This document shows, piece by piece, positions 42,194 to 51,376 of a stretch of 64,000 nucleotides of DNA (positions within the stretch are counted from its first letter, which is position 1; each line of letters begins with the position of its first letter). The stretch is from Candidatus Villigracilis saccharophilus (GTDB lineage: Bacteria > Chloroflexota > Anaerolineae > Anaerolineales > Villigracilaceae). The stretch is from the NCBI GenBank assembly GCA_016709305.1, contig JADJNA010000048.1, positions 186,001 to 250,000 of the forward strand, written 5' to 3'. A model generated the notes under the pieces. The model did not search any database. It was given only the letters and a program-made list of their open reading frames with translations, and had not been told where the DNA came from. Position numbers and translations under genes: made by a program.

Positions 42194-43628
42194 ATGAATA
42201 AGATAGTTTATCGAATAATGAGCGCCATCATGACTTTCGCTTTTACGTTTGGAAGCTTCGCGTCGGTATCTGCGTCGTCACAGATGACTACATCTTACAA
42301 TAAGGATAACAATGCAAATATGCCGGCATTGCAAACGTCAAGCACAAGGATGTTGATCCCGTTGTACGCATATCCTTCGTCCGCGACGTGGGCGAATGTG
42401 GTGGACGCCAATTTATATAACAACATTGATGATTTGTTGGGGGCAATCTCGGGATTTAAGGTATGTTTATACGTCGTGGGAGGACGCTCACCTTCAACGT
42501 TAAGGGAGTGATAACGGCAAGTGGTATGGTGTGGATGGGATATTCTTGGATGAAGCGGTTAATACAAAAAGCAAGCTTCCATATTTCACAGACCTGTGGA
42601 ATTACATTACCGCCAAAGGCATGAAGGTAATTCTAAATCCGGGAACTAGTACTATTGAAGAATATGTGTCAATTGCTACAACAAATATTATTTACGAGTC
42701 TGATCCTTCCACCGTATTGTCCGTCCCATCATGGTCTGGCAAATATCCCGCTTCTGAATTTGGCTTTATGCAATACGGGGCGACTGTAGAGCAAATGAGG
42801 ACATTTGTTTCTCTGGCGAAGTCAAAGAACATTGGTTTCATTTATATTACCGATGCAACAGCGCATTTTTGGAGCAGTCTTCCCCCATATCTTGCGGAAG
42901 AGGCCGCACTTATAGCCAGTGAGGCACCTTCGCTTCCTGGAAAGCCGCCCATCTCCTTGGGAGTATTTCGTCCGAGCGATAGTCTTTTTTACTTACAGAA
43001 CGCCAACGTGAACGGCTTGGCAGATGTAATAATTAATTATGGAACCAAAGGAGATTATCCTGTCGTAGGTGACTGGGATGGGAATGGGACAGACACTATT
43101 GGTGTATATCGTAATGGCACCTTCTACCTGAGAAATTCCAACACCCCCGGTTTTGCCGACCTCGCGTTTACATTTGGTGCCCCCGGTGATCAGCCAGTGG
43201 CCGGGGATTGGGATGGGGATGGCGTTGATACGATCGGTGTCTATCGCAACGGGTTGTTCTTGCTGCGTAACAATAATTCTGCAGGCGGCGCTCACATTAG
43301 CTTTGTTCTTGGTAATCCAGGAGATGTAGGGATTATCGGGGATTGGAATGGCGATGGTTTAGATACGACTGGCGTTTTTCGACCGAGTAATGGCGTGATC
43401 TTTTTAAAGAATGTGAACACTACCGGATTTGCAGATCTTGCATATATGGGCTGGCAGGTGACGACCAGGATCGGGGATTGGAAATGACGGAGAGACACGA
43501 TCGGTGTGTATCGTAATGCTCAGTTCTACCTTCGTAATTCCAATACCATAGGATTTGCCGATCTTGTGATTACTTTAGGCTTTGCTGGGGATATGCCAAT
43601 TGTAGTGAATTGGGATGGTGCTCCCTAG
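42194..43628 (+). pseudogene. secreted spherulin-4-like protein with C-terminal repeats, frameshifted
   Basis: AAGGAG and ATG 42194 start a signal peptide (IMTFAFTFGSFASVSASS). LIPLYAYPSSATWANVVDAN is the start of a spherulation-specific family 4 domain; YVYTSWEDAH and KWYGVDGIFLDEAV follow only in another frame, with a frameshift near 42465 and a stop near 42500. From 42531 to 43487 the frame is open and ends in repeats of about 48 residues (IGVYRNGTFYLRNSN, VAGDWDGDGVDT). Another shift near 43487 leads to a fifth repeat ending VNWDGAP and a TAG at 43626. The repeats have the DxDGDG look of calcium-binding FG-GAP-like blades. The frameshifts may be sequencing errors linked to the damaged tract just upstream. 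Confidence 0.7.
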
Positions 43629-43659
43629 TAAGTGATCATATTCACTTGTTATAAATCCT

Positions 43660-43697
43660 GAGAAGCGTGGCTTTTTGATGACTTGGCCACGCTTCTC
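43660..43697 (+). terminator. hairpin after the spherulin-like gene
   Basis: GAGAAGCGTGGC and GCCACGCTTCTC form a 12-bp perfect stem around a 14-nt loop, 31 bp after the stop codon. The T-run is weak (AATAATATTT), so termination strength is uncertain. Confidence 0.55.
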
Positions 43698-43853
43698 AAT
43701 AATATTTAGAATTTTCGTAATCAAACGCAGGATAAGGGTCAAATATTATTCTGCAAAATCATCCTGCTAGATAATGGGGATATTATTTCACCCCAGCCTA
43801 AACTTCTGTAGCCAAGGCTGAAGGGCTTTTTTGTCGGTTGATATTTTTCAAGG

Positions 43854-44963
43854 CTATGCGTTCAAATGATACGTGTGATATGCGTTCTCACAGGGATTGC
43901 CCCATGCGATGTGCATCTCGCGCATGGTCAGGTCGATCACCATGGCGTTGATGGTCTTTTCACGGTCAAGTGGGTCAAGCCCTTCGATATTATGGTTGCA
44001 GATCGAGTTGGGGATGTTGACGTGGTCTTTCTGAATGGCTTGCAGGCTTTTGATGGTGTGCTGCTGGCTCTGGTGCAACAGGCGAGAGGCGCGGAAATAA
44101 CGCACGCGTGATGAAAGTAATTCTTCGGGGTCTTTCTCAATGTTTTTCATCTTCGGGTCAATGTAATGATTGGTGTGAACCATATAACCATCGTGCCCGT
44201 ACAGGATCTCAAAATTGCGCGCCGAGACTTCGATCGAATAGATCTCGCCGCTTTCGTGGATGATCAGGTGGTTGTAACCCGCTGCGCGGTGTTGAACCAG
44301 GGTACGGCCGATCGCTCCCGAAATGCGTTTGGATGATAGCACGGCGCGTGCAACTACAAGGCGCGGAATGCCGACCCGCGAGTCGCTTGGGTAAACCGAG
44401 TCTATGAGCTGACAAATGCCATAGGCATTGAATCCTACATTGGGCAGCAGCCCGCCGTAGGTCATGGCAAGGAACGGGGGTTCCTTATCGGGTTTGGCAG
44501 AAACGACGAAGGTATCATTCTCATCCTCCGGGATCCAATCTTCATTATGCGCGGCGAGGATGTGACCGTCCGCTGTGCATTGCTCGTTGACCGCCATGCT
44601 GGTACAGCGTGTCAGGTGCAGTGCGTCGGTTGTGACTGCTTCCATGACATTGAGTACGACAATATCATCGAAAGCGACATTGGCGCCTTCGGCGATCCCG
44701 CGCATTTCGTCAACATATTGCGGATAGCGTTCTTCTGCGAAAGGTAGATATTTGCGGGATTGGATCTGTGCGCCTTGCCAGGAAAGCTCCAGATCGTTAT
44801 AAGCCGCATCGATCAATACATGGGCGTTGGCAATACTGTTTTGGATCTGAGGGCGCATGGCTTCGCCGATCTGGCGTCCCATTTCGCGGTGTGTGCCTGC
44901 AATTTCAATCAGGGGTGGGGGGGTGGTATGAACTGGTGTGTTTGGGATTTCGTGCTTGAACAT
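43854..44963 (-). CDS. C45-family autoproteolytic amidase/acyltransferase
   Basis: A 369-residue Ntn-hydrolase of the acyl-CoA:isopenicillin N acyltransferase (peptidase C45) type. LIEIAGTHREMGRQIGEAM near 19-37 is the family N-terminus. RCTSMAVNEQCTADGHILAA near 118 contains the Cys expected to become the N-terminal nucleophile after self-cleavage, and HNEDW follows. The substrate is unknown; bacterial members hydrolyse amides or act as acyltransferases. GGAGAAGAAT precedes ATG 44963. It is monocistronic. Confidence 0.85.
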   Translation of the reverse strand: MFKHEIPNTPVHTTPPPLIEIAGTHREMGRQIGEAMRPQIQNSIANAHVLIDAAYNDLELSWQGAQIQSRKYLPFAEERYPQYVDEMRGIAEGANVAFDDIVVLNVMEAVTTDALHLTRCTSMAVNEQCTADGHILAAHNEDWIPEDENDTFVVSAKPDKEPPFLAMTYGGLLPNVGFNAYGICQLIDSVYPSDSRVGIPRLVVARAVLSSKRISGAIGRTLVQHRAAGYNHLIIHESGEIYSIEVSARNFEILYGHDGYMVHTNHYIDPKMKNIEKDPEELLSSRVRYFRASRLLHQSQQHTIKSLQAIQKDHVNIPNSICNHNIEGLDPLDREKTINAMVIDLTMREMHIAWGNPCENAYHTYHLNA

Positions 44964-44978
44964 ATTCTTCTCCGAATG

Positions 44979-45008
44979 AAAACCGCCCTGAGGTTATCCT
45001 CAGGGCGG
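44979..45008 (-). terminator. intrinsic terminator of the sigma/adhesin-like operon
   Basis: On the minus strand CCGCCCTGAGG, loop ATAA, CCTCAGGGCGG is followed by TTTT. It ends transcription of the 51034-to-45042 gene series. Confidence 0.88.
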
Positions 45009-45041
45009 GCAGATTATATCATGCGGATTTTGGAACCGAAT

Positions 45042-46103
45042 TTACGAAGTCGGCGGGATGATCTCTACCTGCGGCTGGATCATTTTTCCAGGGGCTGAAC
45101 GGGTGCCGAACAGCGTCATGGCTACGGCGCCAATTGCAATCAGAGAGACCAGGAAGGATGCCAGCCAGCCAAGGCACGGGATCATCCCGACAAGCCCGAC
45201 AACCAGCACGAGCAGGAAGGTTCCCAGGCCTGTTGTGAGCACAGGCGCCCAGGTCTGATTAATGGCTTTTGTAAAGCGCTCGCCTACTTCCTGACCAAGC
45301 GCAACCATGCCGAAGAGCCATCCCAGAGGAATTACCAACGCCACGATCAGGGCCACTGGAATGAGCAGGATCGTAACTGCCAGGATGATGATGGCTAGCG
45401 GGGTGGCAACAATTGTCAGTAATCCGAAGCTTCCAGACATTAAAGGTTGTTGTGTCATGGCCTCAACCACGCGTTCCAATTGTGGCTGCAGGAATAGTGT
45501 CAATAGCATACCGATCAGGGCAATTGCTACTGCGCGCCCAAAGACGCCTGCTACTTCCCATAATGGATTAATGTTCACATCGACTGAAGGAGCGTCGGGT
45601 ACATTGGGTGTGTTAGGTACGTTCGGTACATTGGGAACATTCGGTACTTCCGGTATCGTGATGGGCGGAGCGTTATTGACAATATTACCGCTGACTTCCG
45701 CGCCGGGTTCCTTCTTAACCTGACCACCCATTGTGGTGACATCGCCTTTGACAACAGCGGTCTCCGTCAACAAAAGTTGACCTCCAACCACAACGATATT
45801 GCCGTTGACCTGACTGGTCACTGTCAGGTTTCCGCCGACCAGAACCACGTCGCCATTTGATTCTCCATCCATGGCAAGATTTCCGCCGACCAAAACCATA
45901 TCACCATTTACGATGGCGTCTTTTTCGATCGAGACATTTCCTCCGATCACGGCCAGGCTTCCGTCAAGTGTTTTATTACTTTCCAAAGTGTAGTTTTGTC
46001 CCAACAGGAACACGTCGCCATTGGGGCTTTGTGCGTACGCGTTGCTGCCAGGCATGAGCAGAAGTGCGAGTAATAGAAATAGGACTGTTATTTTTGTTTT
46101 CAT
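45042..46103 (-). CDS. bactofilin-like/polymer-forming repeat membrane protein
   Basis: A 353-residue protein: signal peptide (VLFLLLALLLMPGSNAYA), then about 120 residues of short hydrophobic beta-solenoid repeats (GSLAVIGGNVSIEKDAIVNG, NGDVVLVGGNLTVTSQVNG) like bactofilin cores. A Pro-rich linker with five PNVPN/PNTPN-type units follows (about 148-175), then four to five membrane segments (IALIGMLLTLFLQ; LAIIILAVTILLIPVALIVA). Role probably envelope-associated. AAGGAG precedes ATG 46103 and its start overlaps the anti-sigma stop by 4 bp, so it may be the membrane partner of that sigma system. Confidence 0.75.
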   Translation of the reverse strand: MKTKITVLFLLLALLLMPGSNAYAQSPNGDVFLLGQNYTLESNKTLDGSLAVIGGNVSIEKDAIVNGDMVLVGGNLAMDGESNGDVVLVGGNLTVTSQVNGNIVVVGGQLLLTETAVVKGDVTTMGGQVKKEPGAEVSGNIVNNAPPITIPEVPNVPNVPNVPNTPNVPDAPSVDVNINPLWEVAGVFGRAVAIALIGMLLTLFLQPQLERVVEAMTQQPLMSGSFGLLTIVATPLAIIILAVTILLIPVALIVALVIPLGWLFGMVALGQEVGERFTKAINQTWAPVLTTGLGTFLLVLVVGLVGMIPCLGWLASFLVSLIAIGAVAMTLFGTRSAPGKMIQPQVEIIPPTS

Positions 46104-46633
46104 GCTGAAACTCCTTGCGGGGCGCGGTTACTAAACCGCCAAATTGACACGATCCACAATAGGCCGAACCCAGCCAGGGCGGATACGAATACCATCCATA
46201 CATACGGCGGGATGAATCCCGGCGCAACACGAACCAAGACAGCCAAAACCTCGGTCACGGCTTGCAGGGAGGTTATGGCAAATAGAAAATAACCGATGAC
46301 CACCGTGATCCACTCGACCGGAGCGGTAATGACAGAGTAAATAGCGGGCGCGGCAAACCATCCGAACAGACCCAGTCCGCTCAAAACCAAAATGATCACG
46401 CCCCAAAGTCTGCGGCGTCGTTCGGCGATCTTTTGCGCGGCAAGCCGCTGCTGGAAACGCATCGAGAATCCTGCCGCAGGTGCGACCACATTCGCAGAAC
46501 GCAAAGCCAGCCCTGTCGCGGAAAGAGCCGTGCAATGTACGCATGTCCGCAGGTGTGAATTCAGTTCGCGTTTTTCAACGGGTGTTAGATTTTTGTCGTT
46601 CAATAGCCATTCTTCAAAAGGCTGGTGATTCAT
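46100..46633 (-). CDS. zinc-finger anti-sigma factor
   Basis: A 177-residue protein. The N-terminal cytoplasmic module contains NSHLRTCVHCTAL (HxxxCxxC zinc-binding anti-sigma motif). Two or three membrane segments follow (GVIILVLSGLGLFGWFAAP; WMVFVSALAGFGLLWIVSIW). AGGAGG precedes ATG 46633. The gene overlaps the sigma factor by 20 bp upstream and the bactofilin-like gene by 4 bp downstream, so all three are coupled. Confidence 0.85.
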   Translation of the reverse strand: MNHQPFEEWLLNDKNLTPVEKRELNSHLRTCVHCTALSATGLALRSANVVAPAAGFSMRFQQRLAAQKIAERRRRLWGVIILVLSGLGLFGWFAAPAIYSVITAPVEWITVVIGYFLFAITSLQAVTEVLAVLVRVAPGFIPPYVWMVFVSALAGFGLLWIVSIWRFSNRAPQGVSA

Positions 46634-47216
46634 AGGGCCTCCTTTCGGTCTCGATACGAGTTTCTTCTTCCTGCCATAGTCCAGCCAGTTCCTTGCGGGC
46701 GCGGTGTAATCTGCTTTTTACCGCGCTGACCGTCAATCGTAGTGATGCGGCGATCTCTGCTTCAGAATAATCGTACCAATATCTCATAATGACCGCGGCT
46801 CGATCGGTGTCATCCAGATCTTTTAACATGGACTGGATTCGGTCACGAGTCTGTCCCTGGACGGTTTCAGCCTCGGGGTCGGGTGAATCGGGGTCGGGCA
46901 GTTCAAATGTGTTGCCTTCATCATCTTCCGCATCCATGGAGAACATAGAGAATTTGCGTCGGCGCAGCCTGTCAATGCAATAGTGCGCGGCGATGGAAAG
47001 CAGCCACGTGGCGAACGGTCTTTTCTGGTCATAACGATGCAGGTGTTGATAGGCACGCAAAAATGTTTCCTGCGCGGCATCCTCTGCCAGGTCAGGCTCT
47101 CCCAACATGCGATAACATAGGTTGTAAACTGGGGTTTGATAGGTTTCGACGAGTTTTGTAAAAGCCTCATCACTGCCTTGTTGAGCCTGAGTTACCCAGG
47201 CTGTTTCTTCGTTCAC
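46614..47216 (-). CDS. ECF-type RNA polymerase sigma factor
   Basis: A 200-residue sigma factor with region 2 (YNLCYRMLGEPDLAEDAAQE, RPFATWLLSIAAHYCIDRLR) and region 4 (LDDTDRAAVIMRYWYDYSEA, LRLTVSAVKSRLHRARKEL). An acidic linker (about 95-115) joins them. The start is GTG 47216, with AGGAG 5 nt upstream; the nearby ATG is out of frame. It overlaps its zinc-finger anti-sigma gene by 20 bp. Confidence 0.9.
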   Translation of the reverse strand: MNEETAWVTQAQQGSDEAFTKLVETYQTPVYNLCYRMLGEPDLAEDAAQETFLRAYQHLHRYDQKRPFATWLLSIAAHYCIDRLRRRKFSMFSMDAEDDEGNTFELPDPDSPDPEAETVQGQTRDRIQSMLKDLDDTDRAAVIMRYWYDYSEAEIAASLRLTVSAVKSRLHRARKELAGLWQEEETRIETERRPYESPAF

Positions 47217-47273
47217 GCATGCTCCTTGTGGACTTTCTACCTATCTTACGCAGAAGATGATGGAAAGTTGCAC

Positions 47274-48452
47274 TTAATGCGAATGCCCGTCTCCTTCCGG
47301 ACCGAGAAATTGCTCCCATTTCCCAAGCGACTCAGCTCTGGAGGCAAAGAAAATGGCGATCGTAGTTGTGAGTGGGACAGCCGCGATCAACCCAAGCGAG
47401 CCGACCAGCGTCCGTACGATCTCCTCGGCGATGAAGGAAAAGTTGACCAGATACCCATAATCTCCCTTTGCGAAAGAGAACATCAGCAGCATGGGCAGGG
47501 ATGCGCCTGCGTAGGCCAGCACAAGAGTATTGACCGTGGCCGCGACATGGTCCTGCCCGATCCGCATGGCTGAATTGTACAGATCGCGGAACCTGAAATC
47601 CGGGTTGGCGTGGTGAAGCTCAAAGACAGCCGATGCCTGGGTGGTGACCAGATCATCCAAAACCCCCAGCGCGCCGATGATCATGCCGCCCAGTAAAAGT
47701 CCGCGCAGGTTGATCGGCGTTTCCATCAATTGCATCAGGAACATCACATTTTCATCGCCAGTTCCGTTCAGTTTTGTGAAGACAACAAATAAAGCCGACA
47801 GCGCGCCTGTTATGAGCAGGACGATCACCATGCTGATGACCGCCGCATGCGTTTTGAGTGTCCAGCCGTAGGTGAGATAGAGGGTGACACCGAGAAGAAT
47901 GATCGAGCCGATAATGCTTACAGTCAGCGGATCTTCCCCAGCGAGGATATGCGGAATGATATAGCCGATGATGATATATAAACTGAACACCGTGCTGAGA
48001 AGTGCGCGTACACCTTTCCAGCGGCTGATCAGGATGATGGAAACTGCGAAAATCCCTGTTAACCATAAGATCGGTGTCGTGCGGACAAAATCTACGAAGT
48101 AAGCATTGACTACATTCTCAGGTGTTTTGCTGATGGACACCACCACCTTTTCGCCAACGGCAAGATCGTAGTCATCTGAACGGATCTGGCGTTTGCCGTA
48201 ATCTATTTCCATGACTATGCCGGCATATTGCCCTTCAAGAATATTTACTCGTGCCACCTGGTAGGTCTGGATTTTGCCGCCCATATCGATCTCGCCCTCT
48301 TCGATGATCTGGGTCACTTCAGCGCGGACTGTATCTGCGCCGTAAGTGGAAAACCCGTCGCCGGGAATGGTGACGTTGTTAAAATATGGCCATGCAAAAA
48401 ATACGGCAATCGCAGCCAGAATGAGAATGATCTGCCATTTAAATTTTTTCAT
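47274..48452 (-). CDS. YibE/F-family membrane protein
   Basis: A 392-residue membrane protein. One N-terminal helix (IILILAAIAVFFAWPYF) anchors an extracytoplasmic region of about 100 residues, followed by eight or so helices with the YibE/F core: GALGVLDDLVTTQASAVFEL near 265 and RIGQDHVAATVNTLVLAYAG near 300. The tail GDGHSH is His-rich. Function is unknown; the family has been suggested to transport small molecules or metals. It lies 24 bp after the solute-binding lipoprotein. Confidence 0.85.
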   Translation of the reverse strand: MKKFKWQIILILAAIAVFFAWPYFNNVTIPGDGFSTYGADTVRAEVTQIIEEGEIDMGGKIQTYQVARVNILEGQYAGIVMEIDYGKRQIRSDDYDLAVGEKVVVSISKTPENVVNAYFVDFVRTTPILWLTGIFAVSIILISRWKGVRALLSTVFSLYIIIGYIIPHILAGEDPLTVSIIGSIILLGVTLYLTYGWTLKTHAAVISMVIVLLITGALSALFVVFTKLNGTGDENVMFLMQLMETPINLRGLLLGGMIIGALGVLDDLVTTQASAVFELHHANPDFRFRDLYNSAMRIGQDHVAATVNTLVLAYAGASLPMLLMFSFAKGDYGYLVNFSFIAEEIVRTLVGSLGLIAAVPLTTTIAIFFASRAESLGKWEQFLGPEGDGHSH

Positions 48453-48476
48453 ATATCCCTAAGCAAACGCTATTCG

Positions 48477-49853
48477 TTACTTAACCAAATCATTGGCAGT
48501 GGATTGCATCTGCGCCAGTATCGCTGCAACTTGTCCGCTGGGTGTGCTGACGCGGTACATGTGTCGGAAACCGTCTCCAAGCACGATCTTTACTCTGCGC
48601 CAGGAAGCTGCCTGAGGTTGTACTTCGCCTTGTGGCAGGAAACTGATCGCTTGCGCCCACTGCGGGTGTGTCTTTTCGTAATCGGCAAGCAAATCAATCG
48701 TTGAAGTACGCAGTGGAAAGAGATGGGTCGCTTCCACCCAGCGGGCATCCTGTTTATTCTCAAGCAGCCAGCGTACGAACAACCATGCGGCAAGCTGGCT
48801 TTCGTCCGTTGAATCCAGAATGACATATGATGAACCATATACTATCAGAGTGTCTTGATTCTCTGCGGGGTATGGAATTACCTTCCATGTGTCGGTATTA
48901 TTAACGCTGGCAAAAGCACGGGCAACGGTTGGTAAGTTTTCAAGGGTCGCAGAAATAAACAGGGCTTCGCGATCTACAAATGAAGCAACGGGATCCATCT
49001 CAGAGGTGGTCTGCCATGCGCAGCTTGTTTCAGAAAGTTCGCGCAGGAATTTAAATGCGTCAATATTGTTTGGCTTGAGGAAGCGATAATTATTCCCTTC
49101 CAATACTCCGCCATCAAAAGCCAGCAGCCAGGCATAGGCAGTTGCTGGCTCGGTATCTACGACCCAGCCACCCATGAAGTCATTTTGCGCCGCCTCATCT
49201 TTTTGTAGAGATTGCTGTGCGCGGCAAGCTTGTTGACGAAAATCCTGCGGGTCGGCGGGTATGGAATTAAAACCCAGCGTGCTGGCCCACGTTTCATTCC
49301 AAAGCAAGAAATTCGCAGTGCGCTGGGCAGGGATCGCAACGCGAATATCTTCAGATATATCCTGTTCCAAAAATACAGACGGGATATCGTTTGAGTCGAT
49401 CCCAAATTCTGGATCATTCACATAAGGCGTCAGGTCTGTCACGAAATCATCCGCGTTCCATTCCAGGGCATGTTCAGGCAGCGCGATCACAAGGTCGGGT
49501 TTTTCCACTGTTGGTAAAGAAGCTGTGACAGTTTCATATAAATTGCTAAAGTTGACTTGACTCTGTACCGTGACGTTGATGCCCCACTCATTTTGTGCAT
49601 TGAAATCTGCGACGAATGAATCAAACAGGGTCGACTCGATCCCGTACCACGGAGTCCAGACAGTGATCTCGAGGCCTTTCAACGTTTCTTTATTAACAGC
49701 GAGTCTGCTGCCCGTTTCGACAGTGGATTCAACCTGTGGTTTTTTTGTAGCGCTTGGCGTAGTGGATGGCTTGGCTGTCGATGTTGTGTTCCCGGCGGCG
49801 CAAGCTGAAAAGAGAATGGATGTAATAAATAACAGTAAAAATATTTTCTTCAT
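48477..49853 (-). CDS. extracellular solute-binding lipoprotein (family 1)
   Basis: A 458-residue lipoprotein: MKKIFLLLFITSILFSAC with lipobox SAC, a Ser/Thr linker, then a two-lobed periplasmic-type binding fold (LEITVWTPWYGIESTLFDSF, FLLWNETWASTLGFNSIPAD, AAWLFVRWLLENKQDARWVE). Family 1 proteins bind oligosaccharides or glycerol-phosphate, but the ligand is unknown. No permease or ATPase gene is near; instead its start overlaps the S2P protease by 4 bp. Confidence 0.85.
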   Translation of the reverse strand: MKKIFLLLFITSILFSACAAGNTTSTAKPSTTPSATKKPQVESTVETGSRLAVNKETLKGLEITVWTPWYGIESTLFDSFVADFNAQNEWGINVTVQSQVNFSNLYETVTASLPTVEKPDLVIALPEHALEWNADDFVTDLTPYVNDPEFGIDSNDIPSVFLEQDISEDIRVAIPAQRTANFLLWNETWASTLGFNSIPADPQDFRQQACRAQQSLQKDEAAQNDFMGGWVVDTEPATAYAWLLAFDGGVLEGNNYRFLKPNNIDAFKFLRELSETSCAWQTTSEMDPVASFVDREALFISATLENLPTVARAFASVNNTDTWKVIPYPAENQDTLIVYGSSYVILDSTDESQLAAWLFVRWLLENKQDARWVEATHLFPLRTSTIDLLADYEKTHPQWAQAISFLPQGEVQPQAASWRRVKIVLGDGFRHMYRVSTPSGQVAAILAQMQSTANDLVK

Positions 49854-51034
49854 GGCGCAAGTGTCATAAATGGGACTGGCATCAAGACCAAAAAGAAGAC
49901 AATGATCATTGCAAACCCGACCAGCCGTCGGACGGGGTCGAGCGTGGTGATCTGATCGAGTGGCTCCGCGTTAACCCTTCCCAGCCAATATAGAATGATC
50001 GCCCACAGCCACCAGCCGTTCCAGAAGTAGCCAGCTACGACCAGTAATCCGACAATGAATGGGAATGCTTTTCTCGCCTTGTCGCCGAATAAGGCATAGA
50101 TCACATGCCCACCGTCTAATGTGCCAGCGGGGATGAGATTTAATGCGGTCACGAGCAGCCCTGCCCAGGCCGCGAAGGCCACAGGGTGAATGAACACATC
50201 CAATCCCCCAAATGGAACCGGTCGGCCTGTAAAGAAATATTTAACCCAGTAAAAGATTCCCTGCGGTTCAACTGGAGCAGGGAGCAGCCTTCCAAAGGTC
50301 GCGAACTTTGCAAATAGATAGACCAGCGAATTGCCTTCGAGAAAACCATTTGGGTCCGGCTCAATGGTTCCGGTTGTCGAAAGTGATAGCCCTAAAAATA
50401 AAACCGGGATCGCGACGATAAGCCCCGCTATTGGCCCTGCCACCCCAATGTCAAAAAGCACACGTTTGTTCTTGGGAATTCCGCGCATGATGATCGCCGC
50501 GCCCATCGTTCCGAGTAATCCAAGCGGAGGTGGAAGTGGGATAAAGTAGGGCAATGTGGCTGGCGTCTTGTGATAACGGCTCATGAAATAATGCCCTAGT
50601 TCATGAGCCAGTAAAATGCCAAGCAGGCTTAATGCGAATGGCCAGCCGGATAGGATGCTTTTTAACAGCATAAGCATTTGACCGCCAAAATCGACTGGGA
50701 AGTCTCCTTCAGGCTGCGCGCCCGCCAGCATCACGCTTAATACGGTCAATACGAAAAGGATGATGTTCGTGGATATCTTGTCTTTCTTCTGTTCTGGTGG
50801 TTTGGGCGCAAGATAGATCACCTGGCGGCCGCCTTCGATCTTAAATAGGGGAATGATGTTATATAGGATGAGCGCATCCGCCAAACGGTCGTAGAGTGAC
50901 GCGGAATCTTCATCCAGTAATTGTCCGCGATAGCGCAGAAAAAATCCCTTGCGCGGGTCTTCACTGGTGACATCTTCTATATGAAAGACTTGTGCTACTA
51001 AATTGGTTAATACTTCGGTTTCAGGAATTGACAT
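49850..51034 (-). CDS. site-2-protease-family (M50) membrane metalloprotease
   Basis: A 394-residue protein. An N-terminal soluble domain of about 110 residues is followed by six or more helices. LLAHELGHYFMSRYH near 175 is the zinc-binding HExxH motif and LNLIPAGTLDGGHVIYAL near 310 is the NPxxxxDGG-like second motif. The GIPKNKR and LPPPLGLLGTMGA blocks match the S2P subgroup of cyanobacteria and Chloroflexota. Such proteases cleave membrane-bound regulators, plausibly including the anti-sigma factor encoded four genes downstream (inference). Confidence 0.88.
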   Translation of the reverse strand: MSIPETEVLTNLVAQVFHIEDVTSEDPRKGFFLRYRGQLLDEDSASLYDRLADALILYNIIPLFKIEGGRQVIYLAPKPPEQKKDKISTNIILFVLTVLSVMLAGAQPEGDFPVDFGGQMLMLLKSILSGWPFALSLLGILLAHELGHYFMSRYHKTPATLPYFIPLPPPLGLLGTMGAAIIMRGIPKNKRVLFDIGVAGPIAGLIVAIPVLFLGLSLSTTGTIEPDPNGFLEGNSLVYLFAKFATFGRLLPAPVEPQGIFYWVKYFFTGRPVPFGGLDVFIHPVAFAAWAGLLVTALNLIPAGTLDGGHVIYALFGDKARKAFPFIVGLLVVAGYFWNGWWLWAIILYWLGRVNAEPLDQITTLDPVRRLVGFAMIIVFFLVLMPVPFMTLAP

Positions 51035-51053
51035 GTGTTTCCTCTTAGTTACG

Positions 51054-51103
51054 AAACCCTAAAGGTCTTGCGTTTCTGACATACAAGCAGACCTTTAGGG
51101 TTT
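51054..51103. repeat. hairpin repeat downstream of tRNA-Sec
   Basis: AAACCCTAAAGGTCT pairs perfectly with AGACCTTTAGGGTTT across a 20-nt loop. The core is shared with the palindrome at 22008-22040. On the minus strand it follows tRNA-Sec by 13 bp. Confidence 0.65.
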
Positions 51104-51116
51104 TACTGCACTAAAG

Positions 51117-51210
51117 CGGGAGTGGATGGGAGTCGAACCCACCGCGGCTCGCAACGCGACCCGCCACAGGTGTTGAAGACCAGGAAGCCCACCGGGACCT
51201 AACCACTCCC
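51117..51210 (-). tRNA. selC: tRNA-Sec (anticodon TCA)
   Basis: A 94-nt gene with an 8-bp acceptor stem (GGGAGTGG/CCACTCCC), loop CTTCAAC giving anticodon TCA, a long variable arm (GCGGGTCGC/GCGAGCCGC), a T-arm GTGGGTTCGACTCCCAT and discriminator G, all as in bacterial selenocysteine tRNA. CCA is not encoded. D, anticodon and variable stems each have one non-pairing position (T:C, T:T and G:G), which is unusual. No selA, selB or selD lies in the window. Confidence 0.82.
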
Positions 51211-51376
51211 GCTTGCAAGGATAACCGAGAGAAGATAGATTCGCAAGTTGATAATTGATGAGCATCCTGAAGTTCGCAAAATCCGTTCATTTGCCGAATT
51301 TGCATTCCAGAACTTGCAATTCTCAGTGGCTGTGTGGTGACCAAAGGATGGTGGTCTTTGAGTAAATGCGCCCCTG

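Noticed and set aside
42505..42513. In-frame TGA in the spherulin-like gene as selenocysteine, given the nearby tRNA-Sec
   Set aside because: TGA is followed at once by TAA, the frame is already wrong at that point, and no SECIS-like hairpin was noted.
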